From Nitrospina sp. (GTDB lineage Bacteria; Nitrospinota; Nitrospinia; Nitrospinales; VA-1): 64,000 bases of DNA. Shown here in pieces: positions 44,646 through 53,495 of the stretch. Location: contig JABHBK010000067.1 of the NCBI GenBank assembly GCA_018673915.1, positions 59,292-123,291 on the forward strand, given 5' to 3'. Under the pieces are notes generated by a model. The model did not search any database. It saw only the letters and a list, made by a program, of their open reading frames with translations, and was not told the DNA's origin. Position 1 is the stretch's first letter; every line of letters begins with the position of its first letter. The translations under genes were made by a program, and so were the position numbers.

Positions 44646-45398
44646 ATGTCTTCAATTTTTGATTCTCAGGCTTTTAACGCGAATCTCTTTTTTCCAAGAG
44701 GCGATACAGGGGCCACACCCGGAAATTCCGATGAAATTCAAGTACAAGTAGGGCCGGAAACTTTCATCCATGTTCGCCGCCATCCATCGCCCAAAGCCCG
44801 GTTTAGTTTATTATTCTTTCACGGTAATGGGGAGATTGTGTCGGACTACGATAATTTCGCAGAAATTTTTAATTCAATGGGAGCAGAATTAATCATAGCT
44901 GATTTTCGTGGCTATGGCAGGAGCACGGGGTCCCCCACTCTCAGGGCAGCACTGGAAGATGCACATAAAATCTATGACCAACTCAAATCAAATAGTAAGT
45001 TAAAAGAAAAAGTCTGTATCATGGGTCGTTCTCTAGGCAGTGCGCCGACTCTGGAGCTTTGCGCCAAACGTTCTGATGTCGCAGGTTGTGTTCTAGAAAG
45101 CGGTTATGCAGACCCAATCCCGCTGGTAGAAAGACGGGGCTTGAAAATTGATAAAACCACACCGGAAGAAGATGCGGTTTTTAATAATAGCCAGAAGATT
45201 CGCTCTGTGAATTGCCCACTTCTTATCATGCATGGCTCCGATGATTTTTTGATATCTCCGGCTGAAGCCAAGTTGAATTATGATAATGCCGGGTCCAAAT
45301 TGAAACATCTTGAAATACTAGAAGGGGTAGGGCACAACGATATGATGATGAATCCTGCCTATTTTTCTACCTTAAAACAATATTTTGATTCTTTGTGA
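44646..45398 (+). CDS. Alpha/beta hydrolase
   Basis: This 250-aa cytoplasmic serine hydrolase has a complete triad. The oxyanion-hole region is FFHGNGEIVSDY (about 58-69), the nucleophile serine is in GRSLGSAP (about 125-132), the acid is in HGSDDFLI (about 200) and the histidine is in GVGHNDMM near the C-terminus. It belongs to the BAAT/YqiA-like esterase range, but the substrate cannot be named. It lies 13 bp before the LRR gene, so the two are probably co-transcribed. Confidence 0.82.
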   Translation: MSSIFDSQAFNANLFFPRGDTGATPGNSDEIQVQVGPETFIHVRRHPSPKARFSLLFFHGNGEIVSDYDNFAEIFNSMGAELIIADFRGYGRSTGSPTLRAALEDAHKIYDQLKSNSKLKEKVCIMGRSLGSAPTLELCAKRSDVAGCVLESGYADPIPLVERRGLKIDKTTPEEDAVFNNSQKIRSVNCPLLIMHGSDDFLISPAEAKLNYDNAGSKLKHLEILEGVGHNDMMMNPAYFSTLKQYFDSL

Positions 45399-45411
45399 CA
45401 GGGAGTTAATT

Positions 45412-46608
45412 GTGAAAAAATTTTACAATATCGAAGGTTTGATTCGCAACGGGTTCAAATTGAGCCGCGACTATGAAACCCTCGATTTTACTTTCGCCAA
45501 ATTCGGCGATGATGCAGTGCAGGAAATGGCCAAATCACGCTCCATCAAACAGGTCCGAAGACTGACCATCAATGGGAAAAAACTAACCGCATTATCGGCG
45601 CAGGCATTGGCGAGGTCTAACAAGCTACCTAATTTGGAATCCTTAAAACTATATAAAAATAAAATTGGTGATGAAGGGATTAAATACTTAGCTGAATCCG
45701 ATCAATTTCCAAATCTCAAATCCCTTCGATTGGCATGGAATGAGATAGGTCCAGAAGGGGCTCGTAACCTGGCTGAATCCTCTCATATGGAAAATTTGAC
45801 TTCTCTGGCACTATCAGAGAATCAGATTGGAGATGAGGGGTTGAAATATCTAGCTGAAGCCAAGTCTCTGACTAGCCTGGAGATTATGGACCTTAGGAAA
45901 AACAAGATTACCGATGTAGGGGCTGTTGCATTGTCCAAAAGTAAATGCCTGCCAAAACTGCAAACCATCGACCTTACTGATAACGCTTTAACGGTAAAGG
46001 GAAGGGACGCTCTGGCCGAATTTAAAGTTTTTAATCTTATTCGGGCTCGACTCAGTGAAGATGGGAATAAACTGGATCTCAGCAACCTGGGCATAGGAGA
46101 TGTTGAGTGCAAATGTATTGCAGAATGCGAAGATTTAAAAGACTTGACCCATCTATACCTGGAGCTGAATAAAATCACAGATAAAGGCATTGCTCACCTT
46201 GCATCCAGTGAATACTTGAAAAACGTTACTCTCCTGTCTCTCGACCGCAACAAAATTGGGGATGAGGGTTTTATTCATATCGTAAAATCAGAATCCTTAC
46301 AGAATATTCAGGTACTGATGGTCGAAAATGCTGGCATCACAGATAAAGGCATCAATGCTATTTGTGAAGAAGAGTGTATGAAAAGTCTGCTCCGGTTGTA
46401 TATCGAAGAAAATGATACCACTGAAGAAGGCCTGGAACTGCTCGCCGAACCTGAGCATTTGCAACAGCTTGAGTATCCTGAGTTTGATCGTGAAGAAGAA
46501 ATAGAAGAAGAGGAAGAGGAAGAAGAAGAGTTCGAAGATGTCGAAGATATTGAAGAAATAGAGGAAGAAGAAGACCTCGGTGATGAAACCGAGTATGAAA
46601 AGGAGTAA
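45412..46608 (+). CDS. Leucine-rich-repeat protein (RNI type) with acidic tail
   Basis: This protein is 398 aa from a GTG preceded by AGGGAG; a TTG 27 bp upstream would overlap the hydrolase gene. Residues 25-355 are about twelve RNI-type leucine-rich repeats such as LPNLESLKLYKNKIGDEGIK, regular at 24-25 residues. An irregular stretch lies near 190-215. Residues 360-398 are almost only Glu and Asp, with scattered Val, Ile and Phe. There is no signal peptide. It resembles the LRR protein at 13 kb and may be a protein-interaction scaffold. Confidence 0.8.
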   Translation: MKKFYNIEGLIRNGFKLSRDYETLDFTFAKFGDDAVQEMAKSRSIKQVRRLTINGKKLTALSAQALARSNKLPNLESLKLYKNKIGDEGIKYLAESDQFPNLKSLRLAWNEIGPEGARNLAESSHMENLTSLALSENQIGDEGLKYLAEAKSLTSLEIMDLRKNKITDVGAVALSKSKCLPKLQTIDLTDNALTVKGRDALAEFKVFNLIRARLSEDGNKLDLSNLGIGDVECKCIAECEDLKDLTHLYLELNKITDKGIAHLASSEYLKNVTLLSLDRNKIGDEGFIHIVKSESLQNIQVLMVENAGITDKGINAICEEECMKSLLRLYIEENDTTEEGLELLAEPEHLQQLEYPEFDREEEIEEEEEEEEEFEDVEDIEEIEEEEDLGDETEYEKE

Positions 46609-46675
46609 TAAGCTTTTTCATTGGCCCTCCGTAAGCCCTCCAGGCTTTCTTACCTGCACACCCGTTCAACCACCT

Positions 46676-46693
46676 TGGATATGGGTATATCCA
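46676..46693. repeat. Inverted repeat upstream of the P-loop ATPase gene
   Basis: TGGATAT (46676-46682) and ATATCCA (46687-46693) form a perfect 7-bp inverted repeat with a GGGT loop, 124 bp before the ATPase start. No U-tract follows. It could be an operator. Confidence 0.4.
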
Positions 46694-46816
46694 GATAAAA
46701 AATTAGCTATTGCAATAATTTTGGTTTAAGCATATATTTTCACTCTGCTTTTGCCCAGATATTTATTTTTGTTCTTAATATTTATGGAACGCTTTTCTAT
46801 TGAGAAAGGTTGAACT

Positions 46817-49015
46817 ATGGCATCCTTTAAAGATTTATTTTCTCGCCCTGTTAGCATCCTCCATCCAAATGATAAAGCCGAATACAAAGAAGAGATCAAT
46901 TCAATGGGCTCAACCAAGGATGTTAGAGAATTTCAGTATTTGTTTTCGGATTGCTTTAACCATCATGCCGAAATGCATTCAAGTGCAAATGATAGTAGCC
47001 TTGAAGTAATAAAGGGCGATCCTCATAGAGTTATTTCAAGCGATAATCTGACTTCCTATTTTTTGGAAAACCTTTATGTGATTCCAAAAGTTCATATGAC
47101 CGATAGTCATGATGAGACTGAAAAAAATAATAATGAGGTATCGTTCGATGATTTTGTGGAAATGGTTACGGCAAATCCTATTACAACCAGCGATAAAGCC
47201 ACGCATGATTTAGGTAAAAACAGAAGGTCCTATTTAATCGGGAATATCGGGGAGGGTAAAACCACATTAATCGCCAAATTATTAAAGGAAATTAAAAAAA
47301 CCGAATTCCAGGAAAAGAATGGGTCTCTCATTCCCATATATATAACGGCTGATGAATACATTCTCTCAAATAACAGGCTCAAGGAAATTGACACAGAGTT
47401 CTATTCCGATTTATATCAAAAAACCTACAATGAGATCTGTTTAAATCCCAATTTTGCAGAGCTCTCCGATATTAATGATTTTTGTCCAAATCCAAATAAT
47501 CAGGACCCTATATTTCGCATCAAACGGCTAGCAAAACATTTGGCCGACCGAGGGGTTCGCCTTTTATTTATTCTGGATAACCTTGATAGATACCACTTTT
47601 ATTTTTCCCGGTACTCATTTTTTAAAGAATATAGTCAAGAGCAATCTGAAAGTATTAAAAGAAACTTAGGCGGATTGATTAATACGTTTTCCTCCCGTTC
47701 AGAACTGGGCTCTACGGGGCTTTGCGTATTGATTGTGTGCCGAAAATATGTGTATCAACATTTCAGATTTTCAACAAATGCCATCACTCCCGATGAGGAT
47801 TTTTCATCAGTGTTTCAACTTACCCCGGCCGCCGTTCAAAGTGTCGTTTCCTCTAGAGTGGAATTGTTAGCAAAATCCATAGCGCAAATTGAAAAATCTA
47901 AACCTCAGAAAGGCTCCGACTGGAAAGATGCGTTGGTCCATTTAGAGGACATTTTAAGGTTGGAAGGTTTAGAGCAAAAATATAAAGGTTGGGGAACTGA
48001 CAAGTTTTCCGAGTCTGCACTAGAGGCAATTAGCCAACTGAGTCATCATGGTCATCGAACTTTCGTAAGTTTTTTATCATCCCTTAAATTGAATTATAAG
48101 GAAGTTGGTATATTTGAAAGACTAATATCCAAGCAAACCATCATTTTGTTAATTATTTATATTAATAATCTTAGAAAAAGATACACCCAAAAAAACGATC
48201 ACATTCCCAACATGTACCTGAACGACTGCGTTATTTTAGATAACCCCGAATTCCCCAATGCTCATCAGCCTCATCAACATACCTATTGGTTAAAATATTT
48301 GATATTGAAATATATGGTGCATAAGGAAAGTGAAAGTACAACCTTCGGAGAAATATATGAACTATTTCATGTGAAGGGTGGGTTTGAAGATCACTTGGTT
48401 CGTCATGTCATCGGTAGCCTTTGCACCTCAAATGAATTTCGTTGCGCGGAGGTTGATTATTCCCTTGGGGAGAACAACTTTATGCAACGTTCCATCATAC
48501 CCACAGATAGGGGAAGGTATCTGGTGAACTTTGACAGCAAACTTTTTCCTCGACATAAACATGAAGTGGATTTTTGCTTCAGTTTTATATATTTGCAGCT
48601 AGTGATTGATGATCAAATACTTTCTGTTCCCACCAATTTTTACAGCAAAATATTTACCAATAAAAACTATTCCTATTTATATATGGATGAAACAAATTAC
48701 GGGAAGTTGGCTGGGGAAATGGTTAAAACTAAATCTGCGGCTGTTTTATATTTTCTGAGGGTTTTGACAGCTTCTTTCAATGTGGAAAATGAGCGCAGGA
48801 AGGAATTATTTGATTACCTTGAGAAAGAGAATATTTTGCCAAATATTGACCATGTAGCGGCTTCAATTAAGGAAGAAATCAGGCAATTATGTTTTAAACT
48901 AAAACTTGAGGACCACTATCCCAAGATTGAGAAGCTGTGGAAAGAATTGACCTCAGATAATGAATATGAAAATTTCTTTAGAGAACATTACAAATCTGGA
49001 GATAAAATTTCATGA
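46817..49015 (+). CDS. Large P-loop ATPase of unknown family (STAND/AAA-like)
   Basis: This 732-aa soluble protein has Walker A GNIGEGKTTL (about residues 142-151) and a Walker B-like LLFILDNLDRYHF (about 247-259). The NLD-R-Y ending is typical of STAND/KAP-like signal ATPases. Before the ATPase are 135 residues of unknown fold. After it, from about 350 to 732, is a long helical region with winged-helix-like segments (ESTTFGEIYELFHVKGGFED). The family was not recognised. Its stop overlaps the start of a small membrane protein by 4 bp. Codon use looks more AT-rich than that of its neighbours, so the pair may be acquired; a defence role is possible but unproven. Confidence 0.6.
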   Translation: MASFKDLFSRPVSILHPNDKAEYKEEINSMGSTKDVREFQYLFSDCFNHHAEMHSSANDSSLEVIKGDPHRVISSDNLTSYFLENLYVIPKVHMTDSHDETEKNNNEVSFDDFVEMVTANPITTSDKATHDLGKNRRSYLIGNIGEGKTTLIAKLLKEIKKTEFQEKNGSLIPIYITADEYILSNNRLKEIDTEFYSDLYQKTYNEICLNPNFAELSDINDFCPNPNNQDPIFRIKRLAKHLADRGVRLLFILDNLDRYHFYFSRYSFFKEYSQEQSESIKRNLGGLINTFSSRSELGSTGLCVLIVCRKYVYQHFRFSTNAITPDEDFSSVFQLTPAAVQSVVSSRVELLAKSIAQIEKSKPQKGSDWKDALVHLEDILRLEGLEQKYKGWGTDKFSESALEAISQLSHHGHRTFVSFLSSLKLNYKEVGIFERLISKQTIILLIIYINNLRKRYTQKNDHIPNMYLNDCVILDNPEFPNAHQPHQHTYWLKYLILKYMVHKESESTTFGEIYELFHVKGGFEDHLVRHVIGSLCTSNEFRCAEVDYSLGENNFMQRSIIPTDRGRYLVNFDSKLFPRHKHEVDFCFSFIYLQLVIDDQILSVPTNFYSKIFTNKNYSYLYMDETNYGKLAGEMVKTKSAAVLYFLRVLTASFNVENERRKELFDYLEKENILPNIDHVAASIKEEIRQLCFKLKLEDHYPKIEKLWKELTSDNEYENFFREHYKSGDKIS

Positions 49016-49416
49016 GTTGTCTGACTCAATTCGATTGTGGAAAAATTCTAACCACATTGATAGGATCTTTTGCGGGTTTTTTTTTTGGTTTAGTGCTATT
49101 TATTTTGAGGGATTGGTTTCTTGGGGTAGAAAAAAAGAAGGCCGCAAAATTAACTCTCATTTTTTTGGTGGAAGAGCTTGCTAGTAAATTAGAGCTGGAT
49201 CCAGGTTTGTTTGAGCATTTATCCCTAAATAGCCTTACAGGTTCTTTGCAGGGAATCGTTAATGACAAGAGTTTGGATCCTCTTTTCAGAGAATTTTTAA
49301 CGTATTACACCCACTGGAAAACAGGGTGCTATTTGAATATTCGTCAGCAACTGGTCGACTCTGACAGGGAGATTTTGAAAGAAATTTCCGGGAAAATGAA
49401 TCTCATCAAGTATTAA
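49012..49416 (+). CDS. One-helix membrane protein coupled to the P-loop ATPase
   Basis: This 134-aa protein has one strongly hydrophobic helix (about residues 13-37, rich in Phe, Gly and Leu) near the N-terminus. A mostly helical cytoplasmic part follows. The ATG overlaps the ATPase stop (ATGA), which indicates translational coupling and a shared function. It could be a membrane anchor or a membrane-acting effector for the ATPase. The family was not recognised. Confidence 0.6.
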   Translation: MSCLTQFDCGKILTTLIGSFAGFFFGLVLFILRDWFLGVEKKKAAKLTLIFLVEELASKLELDPGLFEHLSLNSLTGSLQGIVNDKSLDPLFREFLTYYTHWKTGCYLNIRQQLVDSDREILKEISGKMNLIKY

Positions 49417-49475
49417 TTATTAAGGTTTGGCTTTCTCCCCTATATTTCTTCGTCGTTAGATTGAATTTTTTCTGC

Positions 49476-50021
49476 CTACCAGGAAGTGCGCCAGAGTTCC
49501 TGTGAAGATTTCATTTTGAAGATTTCGTTGATCTTACTGATGAAACTTTCGTTGGTGAAAGTTTTCGTGTATTCATCTCCGGAAGTTTTATAAGGGTTCC
49601 ATGACATGGCTAATCTTTCGATGAACATTTCTTCAAGTTCAACGTGAGTGATTTTCTGAATAATGCCGGATTCGGAGTCGACCAGAATCGCGACCATATC
49701 GTAGTCTTCCTTCGCATACAGGGCTTCAATGAAGCCGGGGGCCTCTTTTTCCTGCTGAGCTGGATTGCAGGGGGTTTCCAATAGCCAGTCTTCACTGTCT
49801 ATAGCAAAAATGGGGATGGAGGGAAACTCAGATTCCGTTATCAATTTAGCTCTCCATTTTCCGCTAAATGCCTTAATTTGTGCTTCTGAGGGATTTGCTA
49901 CAGAAGCAACCAGTAGCATATCGCCATTAGGGGAAAAGGAAAGGCCGCCCCCATGGCCCTCAATTGGTAAAGGGCAAAGCTTGCCTTCCTCAAAACTTAT
50001 TGTTTGATCCATTTCATTCAT
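49476..50021 (-). CDS. Hypothetical protein
   Basis: This 181-aa soluble, acidic protein has no signal peptide. Its N-terminus contains GGGLSFSPNGDMLLVASV (about residues 24-41), a beta-hairpin style seen in propeller-like proteins. The middle is mixed alpha/beta and the end helical (FISKINEIFKM). The family was not recognised. It is transcribed towards the ATPase pair and away from the MBL-fold gene. Confidence 0.5.
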   Translation of the reverse strand: MNEMDQTISFEEGKLCPLPIEGHGGGLSFSPNGDMLLVASVANPSEAQIKAFSGKWRAKLITESEFPSIPIFAIDSEDWLLETPCNPAQQEKEAPGFIEALYAKEDYDMVAILVDSESGIIQKITHVELEEMFIERLAMSWNPYKTSGDEYTKTFTNESFISKINEIFKMKSSQELWRTSW

Positions 50022-50221
50022 AATAATTTTTATATTTTAGATTTAAATAATGATTGTTTCGTTGAAATTGGACAGCTTTTTCAACCTCAAGCATTTAGGA
50101 TGCATAGGGAATAAAAAGGGTTCTGTCTCCCTCCATTCATTATACCAGTTGAGTTCTCGTTTTGGTTCGGTTAATCTTACCGGCTCAAATACATTTAACG
50201 TATAGTCCTTATTATAAAAAA

Positions 50222-51616
50222 ATGATTTCCACTCTGATTTCCCATGCCAGCCTGCTGATACAGTCGCGGGACACCACATTGCTCACAGACCCAGTGTTTT
50301 TTGATTATTTATGGGAAGAATGTAATGTTCAGTGCCCGAGCATAGATCTTGCCCTTGAGAAACTCCCCAAGGTGGATATCTTAAATATCTCGCATAGGCA
50401 TCAGGATCACTTTGATATCCGAACCCTTGCCTACATTGCGGGAAGTACTGATATTTTGGCACCAGATGCTGTGGTCCTGGCTCCGCGTGATGAGATTCTG
50501 TTGGAAGTACTGAGTGAATTAGAATTCAAAAATGTTACCGTAATGGAAGATTTCAAAACCTTGGAAATCAAGGGACTGACTCTGACACCAACACCTTCCT
50601 TGAATAAGCAGGATTATTTTCCGGAACACGGCCTGTTGGTTCATGATGGAGAGGTGACACTCTGGAACCAGGTCGATACCATCGTTTCACCGGATATCAT
50701 TAAGTATATGCATCGATTGTATGGGCAGTTGGATTTCGCTCACGTTCGTTATCTGCCTCTTTTAGAAGGAAACTTTTCGTTTCATAATCCGTTGTCGTTG
50801 CCGATGGAAGAATACAGCTCCTTCCTCAAGGTTGCTACAGCCACTCGACCCAAATTTGCAGTTCCGGGTTCGGCGGGGTTTAAATACAGGGATGAGTTTG
50901 GTTTTCTTAATCAATACTCCTTCCCAACCACTCAGGAACAGTTTTTAAGGGATTTAAAAGATTTTTGTCCAGATATAAACAGTAACGTGTTTTATCCGGG
51001 TGATAGAGCAAGTATTTCTAGAGAGGGTGTCGAGATCCAGAAAGCGGCTGCGGATTTTGTAAAAATCAAAGTTGATGATGGGCATGAGGTGGAGTTCAAG
51101 CCTGTAGCGCAAGTTCCGCCTATACGTACACAGACGCTAGATAAAGCCGAGCATGAGAAGGAGTGGGAGAAAGTTGTTGATTTTGTAGAGAACCGTTTTG
51201 TCGATATATTGGTCGAGAAAAAGGGAGTCCAAAGTTGGGTGGATTGGAAGGTGGCCTACCAACTAGAAGTTTTCGGACAGGAGGGCTCCGAAATTTGGTG
51301 CCTGGATTTTGCCGGTGAGGATGCGAGTATTATCAAGGGACGAATTTGTAAAATCAATCTCTATGAGGGGATAGCCTGTTCGGAACTGTATCGGCTAATT
51401 CAAAATGACACGAGTTGGGATTATGTAGGAATCAATGGGCAATATCGCACATTTAAAGATATCTATAGGGTTCGAAATGGGGAGTTTGAACACTGGACCA
51501 AGACAGATAATAAATTCCCTCAGCCTTTAACAGAAGTTTTCCCTGCCGGACAGGATATGGACCGAGCAAAATTCATGCGGGATGTTAAACGTTGGAAAGG
51601 CAATCCGAAGGTTTAA
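50222..51616 (+). CDS. MBL-fold metallo-hydrolase with extra C-terminal domain
   Basis: This protein is 464 aa from the ATG; a TTG at 50162 in frame would add 20 residues, but the beta-lactamase fold starts at the ATG. MISTLISHASLLI and DTTLLTDPVF are the first strands. The metal motif is SHRHQDHFD (about 59-67), in the UlaG/NAPE-PLD-like branch. Residues 1-280 form the metallo-hydrolase. Residues 320-464 form an additional alpha/beta domain with no recognised family. Upstream sequence shows no clear ribosome-binding site. Substrate unknown. Confidence 0.72.
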   Translation: MISTLISHASLLIQSRDTTLLTDPVFFDYLWEECNVQCPSIDLALEKLPKVDILNISHRHQDHFDIRTLAYIAGSTDILAPDAVVLAPRDEILLEVLSELEFKNVTVMEDFKTLEIKGLTLTPTPSLNKQDYFPEHGLLVHDGEVTLWNQVDTIVSPDIIKYMHRLYGQLDFAHVRYLPLLEGNFSFHNPLSLPMEEYSSFLKVATATRPKFAVPGSAGFKYRDEFGFLNQYSFPTTQEQFLRDLKDFCPDINSNVFYPGDRASISREGVEIQKAAADFVKIKVDDGHEVEFKPVAQVPPIRTQTLDKAEHEKEWEKVVDFVENRFVDILVEKKGVQSWVDWKVAYQLEVFGQEGSEIWCLDFAGEDASIIKGRICKINLYEGIACSELYRLIQNDTSWDYVGINGQYRTFKDIYRVRNGEFEHWTKTDNKFPQPLTEVFPAGQDMDRAKFMRDVKRWKGNPKV

Positions 51617-51639
51617 GCATACTGCAGTAAGAATAGCCA

Positions 51640-51668
51640 TTGACAGGGTCAGGGGCAGGGGGTAGAAT
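51640..51668 (+). promoter_or_regulatory. Sigma-70 promoter of tRNA-Met
   Basis: Consensus TTGACA (51640-51645) and TAGAAT (51663-51668) are separated by exactly 17 bp of G-rich sequence. Transcription would start about 30 nt before the tRNA. This is the best promoter match in the window. Confidence 0.85.
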
Positions 51669-51706
51669 TCTAATCTTCAAAATTACAAGTAGTTATAAAA
51701 ATGCAC

Positions 51707-51783
51707 GGCGGTGTAGCTCAGGTGGTTAGAGCATACGGCTCATATCCGTAGTGTCGGCGGTTCAACTCCGTCCACCGCTACCA
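51707..51783 (+). tRNA. tRNA-Met (anticodon CAT), elongator-like
   Basis: This 77-nt class I tRNA has acceptor stem GGCGGTG paired with CACCGCT (one G-T at the end), and ACCA is encoded. The D arm is GCTC/GAGC. The anticodon stem TACGG/CCGTA encloses CTCATAT, giving CAT. The T arm is GGCGG-TTCAACT-CCGTC. The sequence resembles elongator tRNA-Met. An isoleucine (lysidine-modified) identity cannot be excluded from sequence alone. Confidence 0.93.
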
Positions 51784-51837
51784 TTTTTAGTTTCCAATCT
51801 CCTCCTAGAAATACTTAGATTACTTCGCTAGCATTCT

Positions 51838-52626
51838 TCAGAATCTAAAAACCCGGTCGGAAAACTTATACGCCAGGCCCATACCAAAGTAGAATTGGTT
51901 GTCGGAACCTACTCCCCTGACTAATGGGCTATATGCGGCATCTCTAGTCAGGCGTTTGTAACCCATAACCCACTTTGCGTTCCAACGCCGGGTAAATTCT
52001 ATAGAAAATTTGGAGCTTACTGAGATATCTTTCCATCCCCCTCTTGGGACAAAGGCTACGGAGGTAGATGAAAATATAGCTTGGTTAGCTTGGGCTTGCG
52101 AAACTCCAAAATAGGTTTGCATGTAGTTCTTGTCTGCGAAAGTTGTTGCCGCTTTCAATGTCCAATTTATACGTCTATTTGGTTTGATGGAATAGGCAGC
52201 TCCAATATCAAATAAAGTTCCTTTGTGGTTATCTGAAAGATCACTTCTGATTTGAAAGGAAAGCGAGTACCGCCCCATATTATACTTTGCAAACATGCGG
52301 CCATCAAACCCGCCATCAATATCGTCAAAGCCATTTAATTTTGCCGAGTCTTCTTCTTTGCGACTCTCGTAATATCCTATTCCTCCCCCGAGTTCCAATT
52401 CCCTATCTTTTAGGAAATAGACTCCTAGTCCCCTATCGACATTTAGAAACCCCCATTTTCCTATAGAAATATCAATTATAGGAAGGAGATCGATCTCGCT
52501 TTCATCGGAGCCTTCATAAAGCGGTCGGCTTATTGCCATACCTCCGAGGGAAAAATTGTCTGCTCTCAAAGAATCTGGGGAAATTAAAAAAGTCGCCATT
52601 AAAAGCGCTAGAACAATTTGCTTCAT
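51838..52626 (-). CDS. MipA/OmpV family outer-membrane protein
   Basis: This 262-aa protein has a signal peptide (about residues 1-22). Alternating beta-strands follow and end in a C-terminal Phe (SDRVFRF), typical of an outer-membrane beta-barrel. The N-terminal SLGGMAISRPLYEGSDE and VDRGLGVYFLKDRELELG segments match the MipA/OmpV family, scaffold proteins for MltA in E. coli. It stands alone, convergent with tRNA-Met. Confidence 0.82.
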   Translation of the reverse strand: MKQIVLALLMATFLISPDSLRADNFSLGGMAISRPLYEGSDESEIDLLPIIDISIGKWGFLNVDRGLGVYFLKDRELELGGGIGYYESRKEEDSAKLNGFDDIDGGFDGRMFAKYNMGRYSLSFQIRSDLSDNHKGTLFDIGAAYSIKPNRRINWTLKAATTFADKNYMQTYFGVSQAQANQAIFSSTSVAFVPRGGWKDISVSSKFSIEFTRRWNAKWVMGYKRLTRDAAYSPLVRGVGSDNQFYFGMGLAYKFSDRVFRF

Positions 52627-52960
52627 GCTGTTAAAACCCCAATCATATTAATACTCCCTCCACAGTATAGACCTAACCTTATCTTCTTATCGAATGATGT
52701 TTCTAAAACTAAAAAATAAATTGGTATTATTTAAAAATAAATTAAATAACGGGTGTTTAAAGCCATTTATCCGATAAATTTCATAAAATAGCCATTTTAA
52801 ACCATAGTTTTTACGAAATATTGTGATTGAAAATTTCACGATACATCAAAATACATGCGTTGAGACCTATTATTGAATTTTTGTCTCGTAGAAATCAATA
52901 AAGGATAGGGATGTAAATCACAGGGATATCATCATGGACATCTTAAGCGGGTTAGGTTAG
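52627..52960. other. AT-rich intergenic region between MipA/OmpV and the Fur box
   Basis: No ORF, RNA gene or strong repeat is seen. It should hold the MipA/OmpV promoter on the minus strand. The Fur-like operator lies at its right edge. Confidence 0.4.
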
Positions 52961-52962
52961 AA

Positions 52963-52983
52963 TAATGAGAATCGTTCTCATCC
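52963..52983 (+). promoter_or_regulatory. Fur-box-like operator
   Basis: ATGAGAA (52965-52971) and TTCTCAT (52975-52981) form a perfect 7-bp inverted repeat around TCG, inside TAATGAGAATCGTTCTCATC. This matches the Fur consensus built from GATAAT/ATTATC hexamers, as well as the common GAGAAT variant. It is 34 bp before the BFD-like ferredoxin gene, so iron repression of that gene is expected. Confidence 0.75.
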
Positions 52984-53014
52984 TTAATTGCTTAGAACTT
53001 AATTCTTTGAATCT

Positions 53015-53299
53015 ATGAACCTTCCGCCAATAATTGAAACAGATGAGATCATCTGTCAATGCTATCAGGTCACAGAAGGCACCATTCGTAGGGCCATTGC
53101 AGAAAAAGATCTAACAGAAATTGAATCTGTTACAGAAGCCTGCGACGCAGGGGGTGGTTGCCATTCCTGCCATATTCTCATTCAGTTTTTTATTGATGAA
53201 CATGAAGGAAAATCAACCGCCATGGAAGATTTAGTCCACAACCATGCCCAAAAGGTTAAAAAGAAGGGTATTTTGAGTCGATTTTTTAAAAAATATTAA
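53015..53299 (+). CDS. BFD-like [2Fe-2S] protein
   Basis: This 94-aa protein has a BFD domain with cysteines in ICQCYQV (14-17) and CDAGGGCHSCH (about 43-53), which should bind a 2Fe-2S cluster. Bacterioferritin-associated ferredoxin helps release stored iron in other bacteria. The Fur-like box just upstream fits that role. The last 35 residues are a basic tail not found in the 64-aa E. coli Bfd. No bacterioferritin is in the window. Confidence 0.85.
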   Translation: MNLPPIIETDEIICQCYQVTEGTIRRAIAEKDLTEIESVTEACDAGGGCHSCHILIQFFIDEHEGKSTAMEDLVHNHAQKVKKKGILSRFFKKY

Positions 53300-53495
53300 T
53301 TCCGCAGGGACTAGCCAGAGAAACTTTAGAAGAGCCAGGCTGTAAATTCCTTAGTCTCGTTGTTACAGGCCGTTCCCACCCAGCCATTTCATCAGTGAGT
53401 CCAGCCTCATACTGGTTAATTCTTCTTTCCAAATCCAAATCCTTTTGATAACTTGAAATTTCAATATTCTTATAAATCTCTAATCCTCAAATCAA

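Noticed and set aside
46633..46653. AAGCC/GGCTT hairpin after the LRR gene
   Set aside because: A 5-bp stem followed by TCTTAC has no real U-tract.
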